This document shows, in pieces, positions 22,391 through 34,397 of a DNA stretch of 64,000 nt; within the stretch, counting starts at the first letter, position 1, and every line of letters starts with the position of its first letter. The DNA comes from Scatophagus argus (Eukaryota; Chordata; Actinopteri; Scatophagidae): contig NC_058499.1 in NCBI RefSeq assembly GCF_020382885.2, positions 843,501 through 907,500 of the forward strand, given 5' to 3'. Below the pieces are notes generated by a model. That model saw only the letters and a list, made by a program, of their open reading frames with translations. It made no database searches and had not been told where the DNA came from. Made by a program: the position numbers and the translations under genes.

Positions 22391-25300
22391 CAGTTCGTCT
22401 CTGGGAGGACATTTACAGGTTCTACCTTCTGTGGATGTCACTCACTGAGTCAAACTTGTCCTCTTCCTCTGCACTCAGCCTCCCCGCCAGCTGGAGACAC
22501 ACAACACACAGCATTAGTGGATGGACGGATGGACAGATGGACAGATGGACACATGGACGGATGGATGGATGGGTTACCTGCAGTAAAGATGCAGTGATGA
22601 TGGCTCCTGTCTCAGTGAGCGGGCTGTGAGGAATTCCTGCACACAGAAATCAAGTCTTACTGTTACTCTGCTGTAGGGTCAGAGGTCGTCGGCCGGAGGT
22701 CAGCTGATGAGCTAACGAGGTAGTTCAGCTCGTCTCAATTCAGTGAAAGAGAGAAGCTTGAGCTCAGAAGGTGAACGGTTGGATTTTTCAGTTTAGTAAG
22801 TGGCTGTTGGTGCCTCGAGAGGTACAAAGTGGTATTACAGACAGGACGGGCCTGGGCTAGCTGGTTAGCATGCTAACCTCAGCAGATACAGTGTTGTTTT
22901 CCAGTAAAATGACACCAGGACCAGGACTGATTTCTGATCACAGCAGAAGAAAAACAGACTCAGACTCAAGACGGGGGGCGACTGTTCCTGGACCTGTTTT
23001 AGTGAGTGTGAACGGAGAGTCGTATCTAGAGTACCCCTCCACGCCAACGTATCTGTGAACGAGGTCAGAGCCCAGCAGGTCCACCGCCACGCCGTACACC
23101 AGTGGCCATGACACCTCGGCCAGAGCCAGAGAGCCGGCCCAGTCGCCCAGAGACAATCTGAAACAGACGGACAGACAGGCAGACGGACACAGAGGAGACG
23201 AATCACATTTACTGTAAATCCACCGTTCTCACACTGCTGGACACTGAAATAAGCCTTTTACTATGGAGAAAATATTTTGCATGATTAAGAGACTCATAAG
23301 CACCCACTGTGTGGCTGTTATGATGACGCATGTAGCACATGACGTAGTTACAAAATGTTCAGGGTTCAGTGAATCTGGACATCACATGAAAACTCATTTC
23401 TGCACTATAAATTTTTAAATTTTCTTAAAAAATTTGAACACATTGTAAATACCTGTACTTTGAGATTTTAGTTTTTGTTTATCCTATTTTTATACTCTTC
23501 ACTTTTCTCCTTTCTTGGTCGGGAATACTGCATGTGCAATGTCTGTAAGAATAAGAATTTCCCTTCAGGGATAAAGAAAGGAATTCTGATTCTGATAACC
23601 AGCGGCAGGCGGTCAACAGAGGGCGCCATCCTCCCTCCCAGCACAAAGACCAGTCACACAGACCTTCAGTGAGTAAGACCTCAAAAATTACTGAGGAAAG
23701 ATGAAAGTGACATATTTTGTCATTGGAGGGAACTCACTCCAACAAAATTCATGCTCTGCATTTAACCCACCCAAGTGACGTGCACACACACACAGCAAAC
23801 CCGGGGCAGTGGGCGACCACGTGCAGCGCCCGGGGAGCAGTGGGGGTTAGGTACCTTGCTCAAGGGTACCTCAGCCATGGACACCGGGACGGGGAATCGA
23901 ACCAGCGATCCACCGCTGATCCACGACTGCCCAGTGTATGTACTGGACAACATACACATTTTTTAATGAGCAACTTAAATGTTATGTGTAGTGAGTAAAA
24001 TGTATAGTAATAAAAATGCATAATAAAATAACAGTGTGTTGTTTAAAGTTACCCCCCTGCCCGCCCCCGCAGAGGGGACAGATTCTGGATCAGGACATAC
24101 CTCTGTCCATCCACAGTGCAGATTGAGACGCCCCACTTGGTGCCGTCCACACTCTCCTTTTCCTTCTCCTGATTCCACAAATGCACAACAGTACAAACAT
24201 CATTTGGGTTCAGTGCTGATGAGCTTTTATTCCCTGGCAGCAACAAAATGATCCTTCAGTTTAATGTACTTGAAATAAATGAATGCGTTGGGGAAAATGT
24301 CATAGAAATTTGCTTCTTTGCTTCCTTCTATTTTTCTCTCAAAATCCCTCAGTCCAGCAGTCTAAGTCTCGGGCTCTTGCATTGGAGCTCACCTGTACAG
24401 ACGACAGCTGACGGCACCTTGAAAACAACTTCTGAGTTTCTTCCGTGAAGGTGGAAAAATCTGGGATGACAAATCGTCCCTGCAGAGCCTTCAGGATCAG
24501 AGAGACGAATCCTGTGATGCATCTACAGCAGCAGAAACAAGACCAGAAACACAATGAGAAACAGGACGACAACCACTGACAACAACACGGCTGCATCCGT
24601 CCATAACGGGCAGAACCAGATTACAGGAACACAATAATAAGAACAGAATACAATAAACCAAAAGACAACAACATCAGAACCAGAAACTGGTGTGAATGTC
24701 AGATTTCAGCTGGGAAAAAATCGGCAAATCATCAGCAAATCAGCAGAGGTGGACTTAAATGAAGAGTGTGAAGAGGTGAACCCAAACAGAAAGGAAGGAA
24801 GGACCTGTGGAAGGCGTTTCTGTCCACTGCTCCCTCAGCGTCCTGCAGTTTCCTCAGGTGGAAGAAACACTCTCGGAGCCGAGGGTCCGACCTTTGCAGC
24901 CCAGAGCTCCAGATGGCCTGACGGGGAAAACAATCGCACCCACAGAGTTCCTTCAACTCCGCAACAGTCACAAACACACAAAGAACACACCAGAGACTCG
25001 TACGAACGACATTTTGGTGCACTTTTGATGTTTTGATGTTGTGTCCAAAAAAATCAGCAGGATAAGCAACAACAAATAAAATGCCTATTTTAGATGTTTT
25101 AATTATTGTATTGTGCTGTATGTATTTATATTATTACTTTTATTAAGATGAACATGATTATTGCTTTGTCCACGGGCGCCCCCTAGTGACTGGGCTCCCT
25201 TGTGGGCAGCCCGGGTCCTTTGTAGGAATCACTTCCCATAATGCAACTTTATAGAGGCCTTCATTAAACCTGCTTCACGTCTTGCAAACATCTTCTGATG

Positions 25301-28300
25301 TCATCACGAGGGCTAATTGATGGATTTTATTGACTTGTTGTCACAAAGCCGTGACTGACGTGTGAGTGTGTTTGTGTGTGTGTTTTCTGAGTGGGGTGAC
25401 CTCAAAGAACTGGCTGACGTTAACTCTTCCGTCTGAAGCGAAGCTGTCAAACAGCACATCAGCAGCCCTGAAGCAGCAGAGGTTCAGTGTTAGCTCAGTG
25501 CGGGTGGCGGGTTCAGCTGACAGTGGACAGCAGTGAGGACACTTACGCCCTGCGTTTGGACGGACTCTGCTGGGGAGGGAACCACAGCTGGGCGGGTGGG
25601 GGTCCTCGGTCCTCTGGCTGGACCACGGCCTGAGGAAGAGGAGGCTTCAGGCAGCCGTTACTGGCTGACACTGGGACCAGTGCACATGAAATCAGAAAAA
25701 AATGTTTCTTTATTATTTCAGTCTTCAACACGTGGCTGCTCAGAACAAACTGTTTGCTTGGAGCTTCCTCAAGATAATCGACCTGCAGAGGCAGAGAGTT
25801 CAAGAGAAAAGGGTCAGTCTGTGGTCTCGCAGACCACATGACTCCCCTCTTCACCGCAGTGTGCAGTACGGCTCATAAGCCCCTCCCCCTCCATGTTAGC
25901 AGATGGGACATGACTCAAACTGAAATCTCAAAAGTACATGTCGAATATTTTTTCCCCAAAGATGGTTTCTGTCATTTTATGTCACTCATATCACATTTTC
26001 AGTTTGGTTTTAATGAGTTATTTGATGCTACAAAGAGGGGCTGAAAAGTCATGACTGACAGCTGAGTGCTGCTCCTGATTGGCTCAGACGGGTGTGTGGG
26101 CGGGACCTCGATACTGTGGCTCCACCTCCACACTGCTCACTTTTTTGTGTCAGATGAAAACATGGGAACACTTTGTGTGTTTGGACTTCACTGCACAACA
26201 AACAGCCAGAAAGACAGGAGGACAATGAAGATGTGCTGGACAGGACGAAGTGCAGGTCCCGAAGCTCCAGTCATACCTGCAGGTCCAGGGCTGACGAGGC
26301 TGATGGGCTTCTGGACTGCAGTCTGGGTCTGGCTCTGGATCAGGCTCCTGGGAGCTGGACGGGGTGCTGTATCCTTTCAGACAACATAAAATCCCAAGGT
26401 ACCCTTAATCTGCCATACACACCTGGATTGTTAAAGTGCTGCAGTGGTGGAGGAAGTACTCAGATCCTTTACTACAGCAAAAGTACTAATACCACACTAT
26501 AAAAAGACCCCGTTACGAGTAAAAGTGCTGTATTGAAAATGTTACATAAGTTTAAGTGCATAAGTATAAGCAGGAAAATGCACTTAAAGGATTCAAAGTG
26601 AAAGTACTCCATGTAGTAAAGGAAAATGGAAAAATGCAAGTATCCCAAATTTGTATATAAGTACATAACTTGAGCACTTGGTGACCCTGCACCCCTCAGT
26701 GTTTCAGACTCCTTTCAGGTCTTTGTAAAGAAAGTCAAAGGTTTCTGTTGAGGAGCTGACTGCGTCGGGGAGGAGCAGACGAGTTTGTCTGAGCGCGACA
26801 CGTTGAGGCGGGTCTACCTGGTGTTCAGAGCTCCTCTGCTGGCCCTCGTCTGTCATCCCTCCATCATCTGCCAGGGAGGAGAAAAGAAGACAAACTCCTT
26901 CAGAAACTCTGGATGTTAAAAACCCAAACGGAGAACACATTACATGTACTGAGTGGAGGCGGGTGGTGGTGGCGGTGTGACGCCTCAGCAGCACACCACC
27001 TGATGACTGGACACCATCAGGCCACTGCATTGTCCCAATGTAACATTAAAACAATGAGACGTAGAGAAACCACAGTAACAGCACAGGAGTCCATTCATGT
27101 GCTGCATATCAGCGCTTATCCTGTGCAGGGTGGCAGCTGGACAGGTGGTCAGGTCATCACACACGTAGAGACACACATCCACTCATGTTCACATACACAC
27201 CTACGGGCAGTTTAGAGTCACCAGTTAACCCAACCTGCACGGAGCCACACAGAGTTAACTGATTCATTGCTGAAGCGCAGCAGCGTCTCTGCAGGCCACT
27301 CAGCGGTCTGACTGAACTGGTCTGAACTGTGGACTCCAGACAAACCTTCTGCTTTTATCACAAAGTTTTCAGAGTAGCTTTGAGACATCACGATGCCCTG
27401 AACTGAAACAGGAATCTGCTGCTGTTTAAAGCAGCGTGGGGTTTCTTATGTTGTTGTTCAGGTGCTGCTCAGACGTGTTGCTGTGTCTGAAGCCATCTGA
27501 ACAGCGTTTTGTTCCTCATGTACAACACAAGCCCTTCGTCTGCTTGTAAAGTGGACTTTCGTCAACCTAAAAGCATGAAGACAGAAGTCCTCTCAGACGT
27601 TGTTGTGCATTTAAGTCATTTTGTACCACAGTGACTGAGCAGTAAATCCTCCTCCCTGAAGGTTATGGCGCTCAGTCCAGAGAGACGTTGGACGAGCACG
27701 CTTTGTGCTGCGGATGGATGACTGAAAAGTCCAAACAGAAAAGAGACAAAATTCTGCTCAATGAAGATGTTCCATTTGGTGAACATGTTAGCTTTTCTGT
27801 CTGTTTGCTGACATGAAGAATGTTTCCTAAACTTAACTCCTCTTTGTTCACTTTCGCAGTCAGCTTGTCTAATTACAGCAGACCAAAGCTGGGAGCAGAC
27901 TGAGCTGTGGTACATGAAATATAAATACAGCCGAGCATCCGGGCAGACCAGCAGTTTGTGTGCTGGGTTTGTCAGGGCGGATCGCAGCCTCAGCCTCTCG
28001 CTGGGACAAATAAAGTTAGAAAAATAGATTCAGAGGCGGAGCCAGTTAGCAGCTTGATTTAGACAGACTCCGCCCACCGAAGGATCCTTCACAGACCACT
28101 AATCACAGGGTGTTACACACACACACACACAAACTCACACAAAAACACACACACACAGACTCACACACACACACAGACTCACACACACACACAAACAGAC
28201 ACACACAGACTCACACTCACACACACAAACAGACACACACAGACTCACAGACACTCACACACACAAACAAACAGACACACACACACACAGACTCACACTC

Positions 28301-29539
28301 ACACACACAAACAGACACACACAGACTCACAGACACTCACACACACACACAGACACACACAGACTCACAGACACTCACACACACAAACAGACACACACAC
28401 ACACACAGACTCACAGACACTCACAAACAGACACACACAGACTCACACACACACACAAACAGACACACACAGACTCACACACACACACAAACAGACACAC
28501 ACAGACTCACAGACACTCACACACACCTTTCATGTCTGGCTCTTTATTGGGCTCCAGCAGCTTGTTGCCGTCCAGGCCGCCGTAACGTTTCCTCCATTTG
28601 CGCCTGAGGGAAGGAGTCCTCTGGAAACTGCAGACACAACGAGAACAAGTTGGAGGACAGAAGTCGTCGTCATATGAAAAGTCAGATGAACCACAATCAT
28701 CAGGACTATGAGGATTATGAGGATTCATCCTGAGGGAACATGAATGAGCCACAGTTCAAAACTCCACAGAGCATAACTAAAATAATGTGTTTTTGTACAC
28801 AGATGCAGCATAAACTACAAACCAGCACCAAGTAAAAGCTGAAAGCTCAATTAAATAAATAAATAAATAAATACCAAAATTAAAAACTCAGGTCATAATG
28901 TTGGATTAGTGCAAATCAAAAGCCTAATACTCTTACGTCTACTAAAACTGTGACGACATGTGACGTTTTCCTCTGCAAGTGAAACTGCAGCTCGTCTTAC
29001 AGTCTGTGATTACACGCAGTATGACTCAGTCTTATTAATGCTTTAATAATTTAAACGTCAGAACATGGAGAAGCGTGTGCACAGCTTCATAGTCGAGCGT
29101 GAACAGGCGGGAGTAACAAAACACTTTTACTCGAGTATTGTGCTCGAGTACCAATTTGAAGCACATGTTGAATTTACATTTTACTCCACTTTCCTCTTCT
29201 ACTGCACCTCGTGTCAGAGGGAAACCAGCGTTCCACCCGTCAGTTACTCCAGCCCTGCCTCTGACCCTCTGAAACGGCCAGTGAGCTGAACTGGGACCAG
29301 CACACTGCAGTGCAGGTGGTGAGGTTTAACCAGAGCCGGACTGAGTCCTGGCTCCGCCACGTCTCAGCCTGCCCTCCGCCATCACAGGAGGAATGTAAGC
29401 CTGGAGTGTTTCCAGCTTTACGGCGGCTTCACTAACTGGCAGATGGAGTAAAACAGCAAATATAAAACAAACCCTCAGCGTGTGTTTCTCACCACAGGTA
29501 AGAGGTGTCCTCTGCCTCCAGGCTCTGGCTCTTCTCCAT
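19787..29539 (-). CDS. glsl: Glutaminase-like protein, probable pseudoenzyme
   Basis: Twenty-one exons join in phase to 641 residues. Boundaries on the minus strand: 29539-29493, 28627-28527, 26867-26818, 26373-26277, 25670-25547, 25467-25401, 24917-24805, 24522-24393, 24168-24101, 23157-22994, 22636-22578, 22490-22446, 22326-22268, 21774-21708, 21626-21576, 21473-21297, 21091-20960, 20878-20786, 20713-20652, 20506-20366, 19865-19787. Family marks: KWGVSICTVDGQR, LVHRYVG, LTCESGAAMAASLANGG, VLSP, and C-terminal ankyrin repeats (DYDGRSALHVAAAEGHTEV). Aligned to remembered human GLS, the catalytic Ser286 and Lys289 become Glu and Trp, and the other substrate-binding residues are also changed. 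The N-terminus (MEKSQSLEAEDTSYL) does not look like a mitochondrial presequence. I recall a teleost locus named glsl; the fourth exon's acceptor is the least certain. Confidence 0.9.
19880..20232. repeat. Minisatellite of CACACACTGTCCCACACACCGTCA units in the last glsl intron
   Basis: About 25 imperfect copies of 10- to 14-bp units built from CACACACTGTC, CACACACCGTC and CCCACAC fill most of the roughly 500-base last intron. The array stops about 14 bases before the acceptor of the final exon (plus 19866-19867). The long frames across it consist of T, H, S, P and V residues and are artefacts of periodicity. Confidence 0.93.
22334..22388. repeat. (CG)n-(CA)n tract at a glsl splice acceptor
   Basis: In the glsl transcript this reads as a long (UG)n tract followed by CGCGCGCGCCC and then the acceptor CTGTAG|GTGCTG of the exon starting at 22326. 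The usual pyrimidine tract is therefore replaced by UG and CG alternation. Confidence 0.95.
23420..23612 (+). mobile_element. LINE 3' tail remnant
   Basis: The end AGGGATAAAGAAAGGAATTCTGATTCTGAT is the familiar tail of fish non-LTR retrotransposons. Upstream it contains TTTTTATACTCTTCACTTTTC and TTGGTCGGGAATACTGCATG. An opposite-strand copy of the same family is at 32612-33045. Only the 3' end is present. Confidence 0.72.
23712..23945 (-). mobile_element. tRNA-derived SINE (copy 2)
   Basis: The minus strand starts GGGCAGTCGTGGATCAGCGG and has the B-box GCTGGTTCGATTCC, then the body block complementary to CGCCCGGGGAGCAGTGGGGG and CCTTGCTCAAGGGTACCTCA. It has the same architecture as the copy at 18005-18243. 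It lies in a glsl intron in sense orientation. Confidence 0.85.
26440..26665. repeat. Dispersed AGTACT-rich teleost repeat
   Basis: It starts GGTGGAGGAAGTACTCAGAT and continues with CCTTTACTACAGCAAAAGTA and CTAATACCACACTATAAAAA, the layout of a very common fish repeat. Shorter or decayed copies are near 14400, 36840, 37975, 38760, 46610, 57020, 61800 and elsewhere in the window. Confidence 0.65.
28114..28527. repeat. Compound (CA)n/CAGACTCACAC repeat reaching a glsl splice donor
   Basis: More than 400 bases of CA repeat are interrupted periodically by AGACTCACA, AAACAGACA and AGACACTCA. It ends exactly at the donor of glsl exon 2: in the transcript the intron begins GTGTGTGTGAGTGTC. Frames across it (T, H, Q, D, R, L) are not genes. 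Confidence 0.96.
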
Positions 29540-30146
29540 TGAAGCCTTCAGGTGTGTTAGTCCAGTTCTCCTCTGAGACGTGTTTTCACGTGCGACGAGG
29601 CAGTTCGTGAAGCGGCTGGCTCCCTCAGTGCGTCTGCAGGCTATAACCTTTCTTTAATGAATGGGATGGCTCGGAGAGGAGGGGAGACCCGTCAGACACT
29701 CCCAGCTTTGACACGGCACTAAACAACAGCTACACAAATGAAAGGAACACACAGTTTATGCTTTGATTCCAAAAGACAAAAGTGTGTGAAACCAGGGGTG
29801 GCCTCAGGCTGTCTGAGGGCAGAGCTGACCTAAAGAGAAGGGCACCAGCAGGGAATTTTCATTTTCATAGGTATGTTACTTATCTGACATGATGGTCAGT
29901 ACATGAAAAAGTATAGTAAGAATATAAAATGATACTTTTAAATAAATGATTAGAAGTCATTTCCATACATTTTCCTCACATGTATAGATGTTTAAACTGC
30001 AGTCACTTGTTTGTCTTTAAAGCTTTTACTCTGAAAAGGGAAGGACAGGAAGTGGTGATTTTGAAAAGCGGAAATCGGCTTGTTTACATCATCATTCCTG
30101 CTCCGTAGCGAAGCTACGAGTTAGCAGGCTAACAGGCGCCAGGTGG
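29540..30146. promoter_or_regulatory. Divergent promoter region between glsl and c15orf40
   Basis: The two start codons face away from each other about 600 bases apart (29539 minus, 30147 plus). No TATA box is evident. CpG content rises towards 30120-30320, within the c15orf40 first exon. Shared regulation is inferred from the arrangement only. Confidence 0.45.
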
Positions 30147-31253
30147 ATGTTTCCCCGCTCAGTTTTATCTGTTCCTGGCAGGTTCCTCCACTGGGCTCAG
30201 TCCACACGGTTACACGGTTCAGGTGACGCCGTCCCGGTGGGCGTTCTTCCCCGGTCCAGACTGCCTCCCCTGCCCGGTGGTCAGCGGTGCAGGAGCAGAC
30301 ACATGCCCAGAAAAGACAAGGCGGTGAGTTGTTGGAGCTCCTCGCATGAGCAGGTGACCGCGGAGATTTAATGTCTGTGTCTTATTAACCAGTGGAGGAT
30401 TAACACGTTGACTCCGGTGCTTTACGTTACTACAGCTTTGAAGTACTTCCGCTGAATTACACTTCTGTGTGTATTTTAGCCATATTGAAGTTTGAACGAA
30501 TTACTTCACGCTTTCATTATGTTCTCGTAGCCTTCAGCTGAGGTTTGTTTACTCTGCTGGTCTTATTCACTGATGGACTGCTTGTCACCTCTGATCTGTC
30601 CTGTCACAGCAGGTGAAAGGACATCCGGCCGGCGGTGCAGCTGCAGAGCCAGCAGCTTCCTGTCCAGTGTCCCGAGACAAAAGTGGTGCTGTTACCATAA
30701 TGGTGCACGCGAAGCCGGGATCCAAACACAGCAGCATAACGGGTGTGCTGCACACTGCTGATTTAAAAGCAAGCCTGATGTTTAATGACCAACCCAATTC
30801 TAATGCTCTTCCGCTGCTTCTCTTGCAGAGGTTTGTGCAGAGGCGGTGGGAGTCGCCATCGCAGCACCTCCAGCAGACGGAGAAGCCAACACTGAGCTCA
30901 TTCGCTACCTGGCTGAAGTTCTGGAGCTGAAGAAAAGTCACATATCTCTTGACAAGGTGCCAGAAGCTGGTTATTATTCATTCAGCAGAAACTTTTTGGT
31001 GACACATGAGCTCACACAGAGTGAGCCATCAGACACAAAGACACAGATTTGTTGAAGGTGAAATGAGAAAAACATCAAGAGGTCTTGGGTGTTTTGTAAC
31101 CCTTTTGTCCTTGTTGAACGTCTTTATCCTGCCTTGTTTTACCTCGTGTCTCGTGTGTCTCAGGGCTGCAGGTCCAGAGACAAAGTCATCAGACTGGACT
31201 CCTGTCTCAGTCCAGAGGAAGTGCTGAGGAGGCTCAGACAGGCTGCAGGCTGA
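30147..31253 (+). CDS. c15orf40: UPF0235 family protein, C15orf40 homologue
   Basis: Four exons: 30147-30323, 30610-30742, 30829-30956, 31164-31253. They join in phase to 175 residues from 30147, or 123 from the internal ATG at 30303 (MPRKDKA), which matches the usual start of the 126-residue human protein. The upstream part ([20 protein letters not shown]) is basic and hydroxylated and could be a mitochondrial leader in a longer isoform. The core has [54 protein letters not shown] and [16 protein letters not shown], the full DUF167/UPF0235 fold. The biochemical role of the family is not established. Exon 2 has a tandem CAGCAG acceptor. A poly(A) signal AATAAA is at 31448-31453. Confidence 0.93.
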
Positions 31254-31453
31254 CAGGATGGAGGAGGTTCTTATCCCACTCGTGTCACGGATTAAAATCA
31301 CTGCAAAACAGTGTGAGGAGCTGAAAAGATGGGAACTGCATGATTAATTATATGACAAATTCTGGGACATTTTATCGTGATGGAACATGTGACTGAAGGT
31401 CTGTGATTTGGCTGTTAATGAAATGAAAAGTTATTGTTATCTGTATGAATAAA

Positions 31454-32600
31454 TTAGCTGCCTGAAACTGTTTGCCACACACACACTGATGGACCACAGC
31501 TGAACCAGTATGACTACTGGGACCCCTGGAAACATCGCCATGGAAACAGACTGGTGAGCAGGATGTGTTTCCCTGACGGATGTAGACTGGACGTGACGTT
31601 AACATGCTGGGACGTTTCATGGTGGAGGGTATTTTTATTTGTTTAAATGATGTGTGGCTCTAAATAAACTGACTATGATTCTGTATGATTAAGTATGAAC
31701 ATGAGTTTTATTTAAGTTTCATAAAGAAAGAATTTCTCTTGCATTTTTCAAGGAAATTTTAAATGAATATTGATGTACAGACTGTACTTAAACTGAGCAG
31801 TAGGTGGCGCTATGTTTCTGTCTCATGCTGAACTCTGCAGGGTGAATGTGCTGTGTGTTGCTGTGAGACCAGAGGGGAAGTGAAGATGATGATGATGGTG
31901 ATGGAAACAGCAGCTCTGTAGGAGTTTAACAGTGGAAACGTTACCGAGGGTTTAAAATCATTTCACACTGAGGTTATGAAATACTTGATTATGTTCTTCA
32001 AAGGGAAATATTTTCTTTTACTCCTGCTGGAGTATCATTGACACAAATTTAAAATATAAATCACACAAACACTGAAAATTTCTGCTTCCACTAAGTGAAG
32101 CATATTGACATCATGATGAGCTGCCTCGGCCGTCTGTTGTCAGTTGTCATCACTGCCGCATTGCCTTATGGGATATTTATGACGGCGAGGTGCCCAGCAG
32201 GCTGTAATATTTCCCCAGAAATAGACTAAAGGCCACTAAATCCTACACACTGGATCTTTAGTATGAAAGTATGAAAACTGGAAGTCCTCAGTGCAGACAA
32301 ATGTCTAATGCTAATATTTAAGAGCCTAAAAATGCAAATGGTGCAGTTAGTATAATGTTAGAATCATGTTGTGCTAACATGTTTAGTCTTAGCCTACTGT
32401 TAGCGCTCAAAGTTAGTGCTGGATACAGTTTGTCCTTTGGCAGCTACGCAGGCTAACATTAGCACACTTATGGTGCGTTCCTTTCCGACTTCCGAAGCAA
32501 GATGGCTGCCTGTGAATAAAAGCTGTGGTTTTGCATTTTTTAGGGCTTTTGTGTTTTTTGTGTCCAGTTTAGTAAGCAGTATACACAACACTGTCTCACT
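31454..32600. other. Gene-free stretch downstream of c15orf40
   Basis: No exon or RNA gene was seen. A second AATAAA (near 31663) could give a longer c15orf40 3' UTR. The rest shows only AT-rich sequence and fragments of dispersed repeats. Confidence 0.45.
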
Positions 32601-32611
32601 GCTGCCTACAG

Positions 32612-33045
32612 AATCAGAATCACGATTCCTTTATTTATCCCTGAAGGGAAATTCTTATTCTTACAGACTTTGCACTTGCAGTGTTCCCGACCAAGAAAGT
32701 TGAAAAGTGAAAAGTATAAAAATAGGATAAACAATATTTAAAACAAGATAAGTGTAAATCGAAAATCTAAAGGTACAGGTATTTACAATGTGTTCACATT
32801 TAAAAAAAAAAAAAAAATTAAAAATACAGGTATGTACATGTGTAAAAAACCAATATATACATTGTATATATAAAGTGAGTGAGTGTGTCCGTCACAGTGC
32901 TGAGTTTAGCAGTTTGATGGCGACAGGCAGGAATGATTTCCTGTGTCGCTCTGTGGTGCATCATGGGAGTCAGAGTCTGTGGCTGAACGAGCTCCTGTAG
33001 CTGATCAATAGGCACACAGCTGTGGTCTCGTAAGGCGTGAAATAC
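32612..33045 (-). mobile_element. LINE 3' end remnant with decayed reverse-transcriptase tail
   Basis: The plus strand begins AATCAGAATCACGATTCCTT TATTTATCCCTGAAGGGAAA, the reverse of a fish LINE tail, so the element lies on the minus strand. Its 3' UTR is followed (towards 33040) by a decayed coding end with RHRKSFLPVAIKLLNSAL-like residues if one frameshift is allowed. It is an inverted relative of 23420-23612. Confidence 0.65.
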
Positions 33046-34390
33046 CACGTGATGTGTTGTTAATCAACTCCCTAACCAGTTATTAGAATACTTGTTTTAG
33101 CTCGATACAATTCAACATCCTGAATTTTTAGCTCTTTTTGCCAAATGTTGACCTTGTGGCTTTACGAGGCTCACCGACGTTCTTGGATCAGGCATACGAG
33201 GTGAGCAGGCAGTGAAGTCTAACGCTTTCATTTATTTAATCACTAATTGCAATTTGTTTCTTCTGTCTCTTGTTTTGCACTTTTTGTCCCGTGTGCAGGA
33301 ACGATCCCCTCAGGGGCCCCGGGCATCAGGGGCCACAGCTACATGAATGCAGCTCAGCAGCGTGTTTTGAGTCGTGATTGTGAACGCCACTTATCAGCAA
33401 GTCTCTGTGGGAAAAAGTTCATTAGCATCAGTCATCAGCCACAGAATCAGACGACTGACGTGAATTAGTGGGGCTGTAATGAGCTCGGTTTCTTGGAGTT
33501 AAAACTAAAAAGCTTCAAAGAGTTTTATCATCAGCATCTGAGCTGACATCAAAGCCTGGGCTGATAATGACTCCCCATCAAACATCACAGCTTTCAGGAA
33601 GCTCCGTCCTCAGACTGTTGAGTTTCACTTTAGATTCCAGCTCCAACAAAGTTTGTGCTTGTGATGCAACAGTGAAGTTTATCTTTACTGTCACTGAGAA
33701 CATTATGTAAGAACTTCTGGACTGAAAGAGGAGTTTGTTTTCAAGTTGGCCTGAATCACACTTCTTCATCCTGGTGATTTTTCATGGTGTGTCTCTTGTG
33801 CTGAGCCTGGATCAGCAGCTTTACGTCTGCTGCTGAGTCCCACCGGAGCTCCTGTCAGGCTCAAGTCGTGTTAAGCCTCTGCTGGCTGGACGGACGTTTC
33901 CCCTCCTAAATTAAAGGGATTCAGAAACATAAATCCTCTTCTGCTCCATGTTGGGTGCTGGAAGATCTCTTTTTGGTCAGTTTGAGAAGATTCCTGAAAT
34001 GTGTCAGCCTAAAATGATTCACAGGTTGCTTTCTGTAAAATAAAATCAAATGACTGAAGTAAACGCATTGCATGTTGACAAACGCTTTTTTGTTGGAGAT
34101 TCTTTTGCTTCTTTTTGCAGTCATCTTCATCATCGGGTTTCATGTCACCAGAATAAAACCTTCTGGCTGGTGAACTGAGACGGGTCACATCAGTTAGGAG
34201 CTCCAATTAAAAGATACCAAGAGGTAATTAGCCGCCCATGCAGATGTGAGAAGAGGAAACTTCTTGCTTCGTTGCATGTTGATGGAAGACACGAGTTTGA
34301 AAGGTTTGAGAGGAAACTTAATGTTGCAGCTGCTTTGTGAGCTCAGGTGAGTCATTCACACCACCTGATGATAAATAAACAGACAGCAGA
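33046..34390. other. Gene-free stretch
   Basis: I see no exon with family similarity, no RNA gene and no clear mobile element. Short open frames near 33250-33470 lack any recognisable motif. Confidence 0.4.
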
Positions 34391-34397
34391 GGAGGAG

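Noticed and set aside
23890-23940. tRNA-like sequence with GGTTCGATTCC
   Set aside because: It is the head of the SINE copy; the cloverleaf is incomplete.
28110-28607. 165-codon frame of Thr, His, Gln, Arg
   Set aside because: It is compound CA repeat plus the antisense of glsl exon 2.
33247-33468. 73-codon frame after a pyrimidine-rich stretch resembling a 3' splice site
   Set aside because: No similarity, no partner exons, and no conserved motif.
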